DNA from: Bacteroidota bacterium
GTDB lineage: Bacteria > Bacteroidota > Bacteroidia > UKL13-3
Assembly (NCBI GenBank): GCA_947477885.1
Contig: CANJUD010000007.1
Location: 96,846-160,845, forward strand
Length of the DNA stretch: 64,000 nucleotides
Direction of reading: 5' to 3'
Both the position numbers and the translations under genes were made by a program. This document shows, one piece after another, positions 1 through 8,069 of the stretch. The notes beneath the pieces are model-generated. The model searched no databases. It saw only the letters and a list, made by a program, of their open reading frames with translations, and had not been told where the DNA came from. Every line of letters starts with the position of its first letter. Within the stretch, counting starts at the first letter, position 1.

Positions 1-609
1 GTAGGAGATATAAAACACGATACCCGCATTAAAAAAGAATCTCCGAGTATTGATAGTATTTGGCAGGTGAACAAAAAATATATAATGGCACAAACGGGTG
101 AAGAGTTATATATCATAGATCAAGAAAAAGCACATGAAAGAATATTATATGAAAAATATCTGCGTTCCATCAATGGGCAACAAATAGCTACCCAAGAGCG
201 ATTGTTCCCCCAGTTGGTCGATTTGCAACCCACAGATTTTGTAATCGTTCATGACCTTCTTCCGCATTTGGCATTGATGGGTTTCGATTTGGCAGTGTTT
301 GGTAAAAATTCTTTGATTATTAATGGGGTACCAGCAGGTATTAAAAACGCCAACGAAAAACTTTTGATAGAAGGCATGGTCGATGATTTTAAACAAACAC
401 AAACACAAGCCAAAGGCGATCGGTTTGATATATTGGCTCGTTCCATAGCCCGCAAAACAGGCGTGAAACAAGGTGATGAACTTTCGCAAACAGAGATAAC
501 AAACTTGTTTGAAGAGTTATTCCAATGCGAAAATCCCTATTTTGATATCTCGGGAAAACGCACTTTAAAAATACTCTCATCTTCCGATTTGGAAAAACTT
601 TTTATATAA
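1..609 (+). CDS. mutL: DNA mismatch repair protein MutL, C-terminal part (truncated by the window edge)
   Basis: The frame is open from base 1, so this is the last 202 residues of a longer protein; the GTG at 67 is internal. The segment matches the MutL C-terminal dimerisation domain: a strand ending in IIDQEKAHERILYE corresponds to the family motif DQHA(X)2E(X)4E, and the end (SGKRTLKILSSSDLEKLF) matches the usual final strand and helix. MutL links mismatch recognition by MutS to strand removal. The HA of the DQHA motif reads EK here, and the CPHGRP zinc motif is not visible, so nicking activity cannot be assumed. The ATPase domain lies outside the window. rnc follows 68 bases later on the same strand. 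Confidence 0.85.
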   Translation, partial: VGDIKHDTRIKKESPSIDSIWQVNKKYIMAQTGEELYIIDQEKAHERILYEKYLRSINGQQIATQERLFPQLVDLQPTDFVIVHDLLPHLALMGFDLAVFGKNSLIINGVPAGIKNANEKLLIEGMVDDFKQTQTQAKGDRFDILARSIARKTGVKQGDELSQTEITNLFEELFQCENPYFDISGKRTLKILSSSDLEKLFI

Positions 610-677
610 TATCGTAATCAGTTGGCATATTCACAATATATTCGCAGCAATAATTACGAGCTATGCATATATAATTT

Positions 678-1406
678 GTGAAGAATTCAGAAAACATATT
701 TCCCCCAGATAGGGAATTGAAACGACAGTTGAAATCTATTTTGGGTCTATCACCCAGCAATATCAACTTATATAAACAAGCTCTCAAGCATAGCACCGTG
801 GCTGATGATTTGAAACACAACGGCCATAAAAATAGCAACGAACGATTAGAGTTCTTGGGCGATGCGATATTAAATAGCGTGGTTGCTGAAATGGTTTTTC
901 TTAAATACCCTTACCGTTACGAAGGTTTCCTAACCCAGATGCGTTCTAAAATTGTAAGCCGTGAAAGTTTGAATAAGCTAGCACGCAAAATTGGTTTGGA
1001 CCAATTGGTGATGCTCGAGAAAAGAAATTTTAGTGGTGGTGTGCATGGTCTGGAAACTGCCTATGGCAATGCCATGGAAGCCATCATCGGTGCGGTATAT
1101 CTAGACAAAGGATTTAAGAAAACACAGAAGTTTATTATACAATATCTCATCAAAAACCACATGGATATTGACAACCTCGAGCAAACCGAAAACAACTATA
1201 AAAGCAAATTGCTCGAATGGGCCCAACGCACCAATAAGGAAGTTAAGTTTGAAGAAGGCCCCGTGGTAAAAAACGGCAACCACAAACTACGCCACGCCTT
1301 TGTGTGGGTAGATGGCAAGCAAATGGGCGAAGGCAAAGACCACGTGAAAAAGAAAGCCGAGCAAGTAGCTGCTCAGATGGCTTGGGAAGCTTTGGGGATG
1401 AAGTGA
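678..1406 (+). CDS. rnc: Ribonuclease III
   Basis: This 242-residue protein has the RNase III signature NERLEFLGDAIL near residue 54, the second acidic catalytic block GNAMEAIIGAVYLD, and a C-terminal double-stranded RNA binding domain ending in KKKAEQVAAQMAWEAL. The enzyme cuts double-stranded RNA with Mg2+ as a dimer, in rRNA maturation and mRNA turnover. The length is normal for the family. The start is a GTG at 678; no in-frame ATG lies nearby upstream. It follows mutL on the same strand. The usual acpP-fabF neighbours are absent here. Confidence 0.95.
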   Translation: MKNSENIFPPDRELKRQLKSILGLSPSNINLYKQALKHSTVADDLKHNGHKNSNERLEFLGDAILNSVVAEMVFLKYPYRYEGFLTQMRSKIVSRESLNKLARKIGLDQLVMLEKRNFSGGVHGLETAYGNAMEAIIGAVYLDKGFKKTQKFIIQYLIKNHMDIDNLEQTENNYKSKLLEWAQRTNKEVKFEEGPVVKNGNHKLRHAFVWVDGKQMGEGKDHVKKKAEQVAAQMAWEALGMK

Positions 1407-1409
1407 TAT

Positions 1410-1625
1410 TTACTTCATAAGACCATCAATCGAAAGGTCTTCATCAATTTGTGGCCAATGAATACCATAGCCTGATGCAGAAATTTTATAGTCGTTTCTC
1501 ATTTCACTAGAAGCCTTTCTAATTTTGGGAGAAACGTCTGATAATTTAATTTTATACAAATTTCCATCCACCTTTAATATCATAAAATTCTTATCGAACT
1601 GGATACTATTTATTGTATGTAACAT
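1410..1625 (-). CDS. DUF2442 family protein
   Basis: A 71-residue protein starting at the ATG at 1625; an upstream in-frame start at 1670 would read into the preceding gene and is less likely. The sequence (LHTINSIQF, LKVDGNLYKIKLSDVSP, GYGIHWPQIDEDLSIDGL) fits the DUF2442 family, whose members end in a W-P-x-I/L-D-E-D-L motif. It lies 10 bases downstream of a DUF4160 gene on the same strand. Such pairs are common and have been suggested to be toxin-antitoxin-like, but no activity is known to me. It ends four bases from the rnc stop, convergent with it. Confidence 0.8.
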   Translation of the reverse strand: MLHTINSIQFDKNFMILKVDGNLYKIKLSDVSPKIRKASSEMRNDYKISASGYGIHWPQIDEDLSIDGLMK

Positions 1626-1635
1626 GGTCGTAATT

Positions 1636-1883
1636 TTATTTTTTGAAATGTTTTTTCCACTCTGCAACAATGTAGTCGAAGTGCTGGTATATTATTCGTT
1701 TTATTTCTCTGCGAGCTGAGGGAGTTAAGCCATGGGCAAATACTTCTTCAATCTCAAACTCTTTTTCTACAAGCCAATACTTGCATTCCATGTCTCCCTT
1801 TTCAACATGAATATGCACAGGTTCGTTCCCTTCATTTGAATAGAAAAAAGCCGCCAACCTGCTATTAATAATATTGTAGGCAT
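1636..1883 (-). CDS. DUF4160 family protein with apparent frameshift at a homopolymer
   Basis: The main frame gives FFYSNEGNEPVHIHVEKGD and a helical end, the core of DUF4160, but it has only a weak TTG start (1857) and lacks the usual N terminus. The missing N terminus is present one frame away: an ATG at 1883 gives MPTILLIAGWRL, the typical opening of the family. The two frames meet at a run of six identical bases (A6 on the plus strand, 1844-1849). One extra base, or a -1 slip on the T run in the mRNA, restores the full protein of about 82 residues. It could be a sequencing error, a real frameshift mutation, or slippage. Coordinates span both parts. DUF2442 follows 10 bases downstream. Confidence 0.7.
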
Positions 1884-1931
1884 ATTTTCATTTGTGCAAA
1901 TATATAAAAAAAAGGTTTAAAAAAAAGTAGT

Positions 1932-4829
1932 TTACACCAACTTCCGCTTCACTTCCACTTCTTCGTATCCCTCTATCACGTCGCCTATTTCAATCGCATC
2001 AAATTTATTGATACTGATACCGCAATCATAACCTGTAAGCACTTCCTTCACGTCATCTTTAAAGCGTTTCAATGACGAGATATCGCCGGTGTGCATTACC
2101 ACCCCATCGCGTATCACACGTATTTTGGTATTGCGGGTTACCTTACCTTCAGTTACCATACAACCTGCAATAGTTCCAGCTTTTGGTACTTTAAAGATAT
2201 CACGCACTTCTACATTGCACGTAATTTTTTCTTCCAAGGTAGGAGCAAGCATACCCTCCATGGCCGCTTTCACCTCTTCAATAGCATTATATATAATAGA
2301 GTATAAACGGATATCAATATCCTCGGCCTCGGCAAGTTTGCGGGCTTGTATAGATGGTCTCACATTGAAACCTATAATAATAGCGTCGGAGGCTGAAGCC
2401 AACATCACATCGGTTTCCGAAATCTGACCCACCGCTTTGTGCATCACGTTCACTTGTATCTCGGTAGATGATATTTTTAATAATGAGTCACTTAATGCTT
2501 CTACCGATCCATCCACATCACCTTTTACAATCAGGTTCAATTCTTTAAAGTTACCAATTGCCAAACGACGACCTATCTCATCGAGTGTTATATGTTTATG
2601 GGTACGAAGTCCTTGCTCACGCATTAACTGCGAACGCTTATTTGCTATATCTTTCGACTCTGCTTCAGAAGCTGCAACGATGAATCTATCGCCCGCTTGC
2701 GGAGCTCCTTGAAAACCTAAAATAGATACAGGAGTTGATGGGCCCGCACTCATAATTTTTTGGTTACGTTCGTTGAACATGGCTTTTACTTTACCAGCAT
2801 GTATTCCTGCTAGAATAGGATCACCAACTCGCAGTGTGCCTGCTTGTATCATAGTGGTAGCAATAATTCCGCGGCCTTTATCGAGAGATGCTTCTATAAT
2901 AGAACCCACAGCACGTTTATTGGGATTGGCTTTTAAGTCGAGCATTTCAGCTTCAATCAGCACTTTCTCCAAAAGTTGTTCTATACCCATTCCTTTTTTG
3001 GCCGAGATTTCCTGCGATTGGAATTTACCACCCCATTCTTCCACCAAAATATTCATCGCTGAAAGTTGTTCCCTAATACGGTCGGGGTTTGCCCCATCTT
3101 TATCTACTTTATTTAATGCAAACACAATAGGAACTCCTGCAGCTTGCGAGTGGCTGATTGCTTCTTTTGTTTGAGGCATCACACTATCATCGGCAGCAAT
3201 TACTATAATAACAATATCCGTCATTTTAGCCCCACGTGCACGCATAGCAGTAAAGGCTTCGTGACCGGGAGTATCGAGGAAGGTAATTTGTTTTCCATTT
3301 TGAAGGGTTACCTCGTAAGCTCCTATATGCTGGGTAATTCCTCCAGCCTCACCTGCCACAACAGTAGAACTTCTGATATAATCAAGCAAAGATGTTTTAC
3401 CGTGATCCACGTGTCCCATCACCGTAACGATAGGGGGGCGAGGCATTAAATCCGCTGGATCATCTTCTTCCTCTTTTACTTCTTCTTGTATTTCAGCACT
3501 TACAAATTCAACCGTATATCCAAATTCATCGGCAACTATACTAATTGTTTCTGCATCAAGTCGTTGGTTAATAGATACCATCATACCCAATGTAAAACAT
3601 GCTTGAATAATTTGTGTAACTTGAACGCTCATCATCTTAGCAAGCTCGTTGGCTGAAAGAAACTCGGTTACTTTCAATACCATGCTTTGCAATTCCTGCT
3701 CAACCCTGTCTTCTTCGCGTCTGTCGGCCATATTGCTACGTTTTTGTTTGCGTAGTTTCGACCGCACATCACCCAAATTGGGTTTTCTGCTGCCTGGGTT
3801 AATACGAGCTAATGTAGCTTTTAATTTATCTTGTACTTCTTTAGCGGAAATCTCTTTCTTATCATTATTCCAAGCAGGGCGGTCTCCAGGTTTTGCACCA
3901 GGGGCAGCCGTGCCAAATTGCTGAATAGAAACCTTTTCTCCACCAATACGTTTGCGTTTGCGTTTTTTCTTTTCTTCATTGCTGGCGGCAGTTGCAGATG
4001 CATCAGGTTTCTTTTTAGGCTCGGGTACCTTTTCAACTGGCAGTTCTATCTTGCCCATCAATTTAATTCCACCTAAGGTTTGGTATTGTGTTGTCATTAC
4101 CTTTTTCTCTATTTCAGGATCAGCATCGGGAGGTGTTTCTTTTGCTTCAGTTTTAACGATTTTTTTGATCTCCACTGGAGGAGTTGTTTCAGCTGTTACT
4201 TCTTCTACTTTTTTCTTTTTCGATTTGGGTTTTTCTTCCTCTTTAACTTCGGCAACCACTGGCTTTGCAGGTTCTACTTTTTTCTTTTTTGGAGTTCTAT
4301 CAGCACGGATAGGGTCTTCACGAACCTTATTTAAATCGATTTTGTCCATGAGCTTAATGCCCAATTTTGTTTTCGTAGCTTTCTCTTCCGATTTTTTTTG
4401 CTCTTCTATAGGTGCAGCAGCTGCTTCACTTTCAATTACTTCAGGGGTAACTTCTTTAGTTGTTTCTATTTTTGCAGCGGCCTTTTTATTTATCACTTTT
4501 TGCTCTTCTTCGCGACTTAACAAATCAGCATTTTTAATGAGCACTTGTCTTTCTTCCTCCTCCAATATATTGGGGCGATTTTTTGGTGCAAGTTCAGATG
4601 CAAGAATTTGGCTATTGCGTGGCTTGTCCACTTTCATTTGCTGTGCCTCAGCTTTTACCTGAGCCTCAGAAGCAAATTCAGCCATCACCAATTGGTTCTG
4701 TTCTTCAGTAAGTTTTGCAGTGGGCTTAGGGTCTATAATATGACCCTTTGTTTTCAAAAACTCGACAATAGTATCCTTGCCGACATTGATTTCCTTAGCA
4801 ACTTTTAATAATGTGTATATTCCACTCAT
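1932..4829 (-). CDS. infB: Translation initiation factor IF-2
   Basis: A 965-residue GTPase that brings initiator tRNA to the 30S subunit. The N terminus has the small IF2 N domain ([23 protein letters not shown]), then a long lysine- and glutamate-rich linker to about residue 340 with two KIKLMDKI / IKLMGKI-like repeats, a second IF2_N region, and the G domain with GHVDHGKT at about residue 470, [12 protein letters not shown] and SAKKG. Beta-barrel domains II and IV follow. The length is normal for Bacteroidota IF-2. It is the last gene of the rimP-nusA-infB operon, separated from nusA by 223 bases, which may carry an extra promoter or processing site. Confidence 0.97.
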   Translation of the reverse strand: MSGIYTLLKVAKEINVGKDTIVEFLKTKGHIIDPKPTAKLTEEQNQLVMAEFASEAQVKAEAQQMKVDKPRNSQILASELAPKNRPNILEEEERQVLIKNADLLSREEEQKVINKKAAAKIETTKEVTPEVIESEAAAAPIEEQKKSEEKATKTKLGIKLMDKIDLNKVREDPIRADRTPKKKKVEPAKPVVAEVKEEEKPKSKKKKVEEVTAETTPPVEIKKIVKTEAKETPPDADPEIEKKVMTTQYQTLGGIKLMGKIELPVEKVPEPKKKPDASATAASNEEKKKRKRKRIGGEKVSIQQFGTAAPGAKPGDRPAWNNDKKEISAKEVQDKLKATLARINPGSRKPNLGDVRSKLRKQKRSNMADRREEDRVEQELQSMVLKVTEFLSANELAKMMSVQVTQIIQACFTLGMMVSINQRLDAETISIVADEFGYTVEFVSAEIQEEVKEEEDDPADLMPRPPIVTVMGHVDHGKTSLLDYIRSSTVVAGEAGGITQHIGAYEVTLQNGKQITFLDTPGHEAFTAMRARGAKMTDIVIIVIAADDSVMPQTKEAISHSQAAGVPIVFALNKVDKDGANPDRIREQLSAMNILVEEWGGKFQSQEISAKKGMGIEQLLEKVLIEAEMLDLKANPNKRAVGSIIEASLDKGRGIIATTMIQAGTLRVGDPILAGIHAGKVKAMFNERNQKIMSAGPSTPVSILGFQGAPQAGDRFIVAASEAESKDIANKRSQLMREQGLRTHKHITLDEIGRRLAIGNFKELNLIVKGDVDGSVEALSDSLLKISSTEIQVNVMHKAVGQISETDVMLASASDAIIIGFNVRPSIQARKLAEAEDIDIRLYSIIYNAIEEVKAAMEGMLAPTLEEKITCNVEVRDIFKVPKAGTIAGCMVTEGKVTRNTKIRVIRDGVVMHTGDISSLKRFKDDVKEVLTGYDCGISINKFDAIEIGDVIEGYEEVEVKRKLV

Positions 4830-5052
4830 GGGTTTCGTTTTATTGTTTTTTTATTTTACCGTTTCAATTTCATTGTAGGTTTTACTTTTCAATTCTCGTG
4901 AATTGCAGTTTTACCTTACAACGGAATATGTTGCCTATCAAACCAGAGCTTGCAGCGTAACCGTATTGTAAAAACAATATGTAATTAACCCTATCAGCTC
5001 ATGTTATACAAACAAAAATATCGCGTTCATCTTTTCATTCAGTTTTCATTCC
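4830..5052 (-). other. Intergenic region between nusA and infB
   Basis: No gene is seen here. Two small inverted repeats are visible: CAATTC-TCGT-GAATTG at 4890-4905 and ATTGT-5-ACAAT at 4965-4978. Either could be an RNA hairpin in a long infB leader. The spacing is large for genes in the same operon, so an internal promoter is possible, but no good TAnnTTTG box was found on the minus strand. Confidence 0.4.
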
Positions 5053-6300
5053 TTAGTCTTCAAACTCCGCTTGTAGTATCTTTTTCACTTCTACTACTGT
5101 TTCTTCCTCTAGTTCTGTGCGTCTAACCAAATCCTCATCTGAAACTGCAAGAACCGATTTGGCAGAGTCAAGTCCGATGTTTTTCAACTCGTCTATAATC
5201 CAGCTATCTATCTCATCTGCAAATTCATCCAAATCTACATCTATTCCTTGTTCTTCTTCAGTTTCGCGGTATACATCTATTTCAAATCCTACTAATTTTC
5301 CTCCCAATTTAATATTATGGCCTCCTTTACCAATAGCTAAACTTACTTGGTCAGGCTTCAAATATACAGCAATCCTTTTTTCAGTTTGATCCACTTTTAT
5401 ATCCGAAATTTTTGCGGGACTCAAAGCACGTGATACATATAATGGCAAGTTGGTAGTATAGTTTATCACATCTATATTTTCATTCCTAAGTTCACGCACG
5501 ATACCATGAATCCTGCTACCTTTCATACCTACACAGGCACCTACGGGGTCGATACGGTCATCATAGCTTTCTACGGCAACTTTGGCCCGTTCGCCTGGTT
5601 CACGCACAATATTTTTGATGGTAATTAAGCCATCCAAAATCTCTGGAACTTCAAGTTCAAATAATCTTTCCAAGAATACTGGTGCGGTACGACTCAAAAT
5701 AATTTTTGGGCTACCATTCACCATTTCTACTTTATATATAACTGCTTTTACAGTATCACCTTTTTTATAAAAGTCGGCAGGTATCATTTCACGTTTGGGC
5801 AAAATTAATTCGTTGCCATCTTCGTCGAGTACCATCAACTCATTTTTCCATATCTGATAAACTTCGCCATTGCTAAGCAATTCACCAGCACGGTCTTTGT
5901 ATTTTTTATAAAGCTCATCTTTTTCAAGCTCCATAATACGGCTCATCAAAGTTTGACGAGCAGTAAGTACAGCCCTGCGACCAAATACCTCTAGGAAGTT
6001 CATTTCCTCAATACAGTCGTCACCCACATTAAGGTCAGCATCTACTTTGTGAGCATCTGCCAACTCTATCTCTAAAGCTGTTGAGTAACAATCATCATCA
6101 TCAACCACGGTGCGGGTGCGATATATTTCTAAGTCGCCGCTTTGGTCGTTAATAATGATGTCAAAATTTTCGTCTGTACCGAAACGCTTCTTAATCATTT
6201 GCCTGAATACGTCTTCAAGAACCCTGATCATTGTGGCCCGGTCAATGTTTTTTAGGTCTTTAAACTCGGCGAACGAGTCGACCAATCCTACACTGTGCAT
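5053..6300 (-). CDS. nusA: Transcription termination/antitermination factor NusA
   Basis: A 415-residue NusA: an N-terminal RNA polymerase binding domain (RATMIRVLEDVFRQMIKKRFG), an S1 domain (GDTVKAVIYKVEM), and two KH domains (DPVGACVGMKGSRIHGIVREL and KPDQVSLAIGKGGHNIKLGGKL). After these comes an acidic helical tail. NusA modulates pausing, termination and antitermination. The ATG at 6300 is preceded by an intergenic palindromic repeat that separates it from rimP. Confidence 0.96.
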   Translation of the reverse strand: MHSVGLVDSFAEFKDLKNIDRATMIRVLEDVFRQMIKKRFGTDENFDIIINDQSGDLEIYRTRTVVDDDDCYSTALEIELADAHKVDADLNVGDDCIEEMNFLEVFGRRAVLTARQTLMSRIMELEKDELYKKYKDRAGELLSNGEVYQIWKNELMVLDEDGNELILPKREMIPADFYKKGDTVKAVIYKVEMVNGSPKIILSRTAPVFLERLFELEVPEILDGLITIKNIVREPGERAKVAVESYDDRIDPVGACVGMKGSRIHGIVRELRNENIDVINYTTNLPLYVSRALSPAKISDIKVDQTEKRIAVYLKPDQVSLAIGKGGHNIKLGGKLVGFEIDVYRETEEEQGIDVDLDEFADEIDSWIIDELKNIGLDSAKSVLAVSDEDLVRRTELEEETVVEVKKILQAEFED

Positions 6301-6327
6301 GTTATTTAGTAATTAGTTGTTAGTTAT

Positions 6328-6402
6328 TAGTAGTCAGTAATCAGTGGTCAGTAATCAGTAGCTGACGCCGAATGGCACTGACTACTGGTTACTGACTACT
6401 GT
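6328..6402. repeat. Palindromic intergenic repeat, family A, copy 1
   Basis: Arms built of repeated (A)GTCAGTAATCAGTGGTCAGT units (about 6329-6353) pair imperfectly with ACTGACTACTGGTTACTGAC (about 6377-6401) around a GCTGACGCCGAATGGCACT centre. It lies between rimP and nusA. Further copies are at 17831-17930 (full) and 30711-30757 (one arm). Confidence 0.7.
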
Positions 6403-6405
6403 TTA

Positions 6406-6876
6406 CTAATGAAAACTGACTATGACGTGGCTTTCGGCTATCTGGTCAAAATCAATTTCTTGGTCTGGTTTTACTTTTTTATTGCTTAATTTATTTATTT
6501 TTCGGTCTTCTAATATGATATTTTTCTCTCCTACCTCTTTTAGCCAACCCTTCAATAATTCTCCATCTTTGCGTTTTACTTCTAGCACTCTTCCTTTGTG
6601 CTGTATATATTGTCTAGGCATTTTCAACGCTTTGTCTACTCCAGGGCTCGATACTTCTGTGGTGTACTTGTGCTCTGGGTCCATCTCTTCTAGCTTGTCG
6701 TTCAAGTATCTATTTACCAAAGTACACTTGTCAATAGTAATACCCTCATCGGCATCGATAAAAACTGCAATCCTTTCATCTTTAAGCCCTTTGCGTACTT
6801 CTACCAAAAAAATATCAGTACCATCGGTGGCTTCATTCACCCAGTTTTCTATCAATCCCTTAATTTCGTTGCTCAT
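6406..6876 (-). CDS. rimP: Ribosome maturation factor RimP
   Basis: A 156-residue RimP, starting at the ATG at 6876 (MSNEIKGLIENWV); a TTG two codons upstream is less likely. The protein has the N-terminal alpha/beta domain (IFLVEVRKG, RIAVFIDADEGITIDKCTLVNRYL), the family motif EVSSPGVDKALK, and the C-terminal SH3-like domain (GRVLEVKRKDGELLKGWL). It assists 30S maturation. It is first in the rimP-nusA-infB operon. A terminator-like hairpin sits just before its start codon. Confidence 0.92.
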   Translation of the reverse strand: MSNEIKGLIENWVNEATDGTDIFLVEVRKGLKDERIAVFIDADEGITIDKCTLVNRYLNDKLEEMDPEHKYTTEVSSPGVDKALKMPRQYIQHKGRVLEVKRKDGELLKGWLKEVGEKNIILEDRKINKLSNKKVKPDQEIDFDQIAESHVIVSFH

Positions 6877-6892
6877 TTTCAAACAAACAAAA

Positions 6893-6910
6893 AGGGGACT
6901 TTAGTCCCCT
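6893..6910 (-). terminator. Terminator- or attenuator-like hairpin in the rimP leader
   Basis: A perfect 7-bp stem, AGGGGAC / GTCCCCT with a 4-base loop, read on the minus strand and followed by TTTTTGTTTG. It ends about 16 bases before the rimP start codon. In that orientation it looks like an intrinsic terminator placed in front of the operon. On the plus strand it lies about 95 bases before aroK, with a weaker T tract. Confidence 0.5.
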
Positions 6911-7003
6911 CTTTATCATTATTTACACGCCACAAAAATAGGTTTATATTTCGACTTACAGAAACTTTTTTCAAATGAGCATTAAAAACACACCAGAATT
7001 ATA

Positions 7004-7543
7004 GTGAACCACCCCCTAATTTTTTTAATTGGAATGCCGGGTTGCGGCAAAACTACCTACGCAAAAATGTTTGCTGAAAGCTATCATATTAATTTTATCG
7101 ACCTCGATGATTATATAGAAAAAGCACATAATAGAAGTATAGCAGAAATATTTGAGACGCAAAAAGAGGAGAGTTTCAGACTGATTGAACATGATAGTTT
7201 AACAAAACTTTGCTCTGATATTGATACTCCAACAATTATTTCATGTGGTGGAGGCACACCTTGTTTTTTTGATAATATTGAGGTGATGAATAAAAATGGT
7301 CTTACTATATATATAAGGTGCGATATACAATTATTGTTAAAAAATCTCTCAGGCACACCTCCCAAACCCCGTCCCCTGTTGGATAAAACGGACAATACAA
7401 TAATCATAAAAAAATTAGAAAATCTGATTTTCACGCGGAAATTTTACTATAATAAAGCCCGCTACACCCTTGACAATGTGGATAACTTCGACGATTTGTT
7501 GCTACAAATATATAATATAGCAAAAAATGATAAAATTTTATAG
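7004..7543 (+). CDS. aroK: Shikimate kinase
   Basis: A 179-residue P-loop kinase that phosphorylates shikimate in aromatic amino acid synthesis. Visible motifs are the Walker A GMPGCGKT at residues 10-17, the DLDDYIE metal and shikimate site, the ESFRLIEHD arginine block, the CGGGTP shikimate-binding loop and KPRPLL in the lid. The start is a GTG at 7004, with the usual short N terminus before the P-loop. It is divergent from rimP. The C-terminal sequence RKFYYNKARYTLD fits the adenine-binding region. Confidence 0.92.
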   Translation: MNHPLIFLIGMPGCGKTTYAKMFAESYHINFIDLDDYIEKAHNRSIAEIFETQKEESFRLIEHDSLTKLCSDIDTPTIISCGGGTPCFFDNIEVMNKNGLTIYIRCDIQLLLKNLSGTPPKPRPLLDKTDNTIIIKKLENLIFTRKFYYNKARYTLDNVDNFDDLLLQIYNIAKNDKIL

Positions 7544-7626
7544 CTTGACAGACAGTGCTTTAATATGTAAAATACGCTCAAAACCCTGATTTTGCTGCAA
7601 TGTGAATAAATTTGACTTGCAAACAC

Positions 7627-7655
7627 TTGTCATATCAACGCTCTGCAATAATTTG
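7627..7655 (+). promoter_or_regulatory. Candidate promoter for the HU gene
   Basis: TTG at 7627-7629, a 19-base spacer, then TAATTTG at 7649-7655, close to the Bacteroidota -33/-7 pattern TTG-N19-21-TAnnTTTG but with one T fewer in the -7 box. It lies about 48 bases before the HU start codon. Confidence 0.35.
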
Positions 7656-7702
7656 CAAGCACAAAATTCATTTATTATCTAACTTAAAAAAACAAAAAAA
7701 TC

Positions 7703-7975
7703 ATGAACAAAGCTGATTTAATCAACAACATCTCTTCAGATGCCAAAGTAACCAAAGTTCAAGCACAAGCTGCTTTAAACTCATTCTTAGCATCTACCTC
7801 TACCGCTTTGAAAAAAGGCGACAAAGTTATCCTTGTAGGATTCGGAACTTTCTCTGTAGCTCAACGCTCAGCTCGTAAAGGCCGTAACCCACAAACTGGC
7901 AAAGAAATTAAAATTGCTGCTAAAAAAGTAGTTAAATTTAAAGCTGGTGCTGAACTTTCTAAGAAAGTAAAGTAA
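7703..7975 (+). CDS. HU family DNA-binding protein
   Basis: A 90-residue histone-like protein: MNKADLINNISSDAKVT opening, the FGTFSV turn, the arm motif RSARKGRNPQTGKEIKI with the intercalating proline in NPQTG, and the KVVKFKAGAELSKKVK end. It binds and bends DNA as a dimer in the nucleoid. It is a single-gene transcript, with a candidate promoter upstream and a strong terminator directly downstream. The regular, lysine-rich codon use suggests high expression (inference). Confidence 0.95.
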   Translation: MNKADLINNISSDAKVTKVQAQAALNSFLASTSTALKKGDKVILVGFGTFSVAQRSARKGRNPQTGKEIKIAAKKVVKFKAGAELSKKVK

Positions 7976-7998
7976 TCTTTTTGCGAGGCAAAAAATTT

Positions 7999-8025
7999 AA
8001 GCCCACCAATCGGTGGGCTTTTTTT
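7999..8025 (+). terminator. Intrinsic terminator of the HU gene
   Basis: A perfect 9-bp stem AAGCCCACC / GGTGGGCTT with an AATC loop, followed by a run of seven T (8019-8025). This is a textbook Rho-independent terminator 24 bases after the HU stop codon. The sucA promoter box begins only about 18 bases further on. Confidence 0.92.
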
Positions 8026-8042
8026 ATGCATGATAACTTGGG

Positions 8043-8050
8043 TATCTTTG
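8043..8050 (+). promoter_or_regulatory. Candidate -7 promoter box for sucA
   Basis: TATCTTTG fits the Bacteroidota -7 consensus TAnnTTTG exactly and lies 20 bases before the sucA ATG at 8070. No TTG is seen at the expected -33 spacing; that region overlaps the HU terminator T tract. Confidence 0.5.
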
Positions 8051-8069
8051 CAACCCTAAATATATATAA

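Noticed and set aside
3952..4662. Long open frame on the plus strand opposite infB, rich in Ser and Phe
   Set aside because: It is antisense to the lysine- and glutamate-rich linker of IF-2; the low-complexity sequence is the mirror of that bias and shows no domain.
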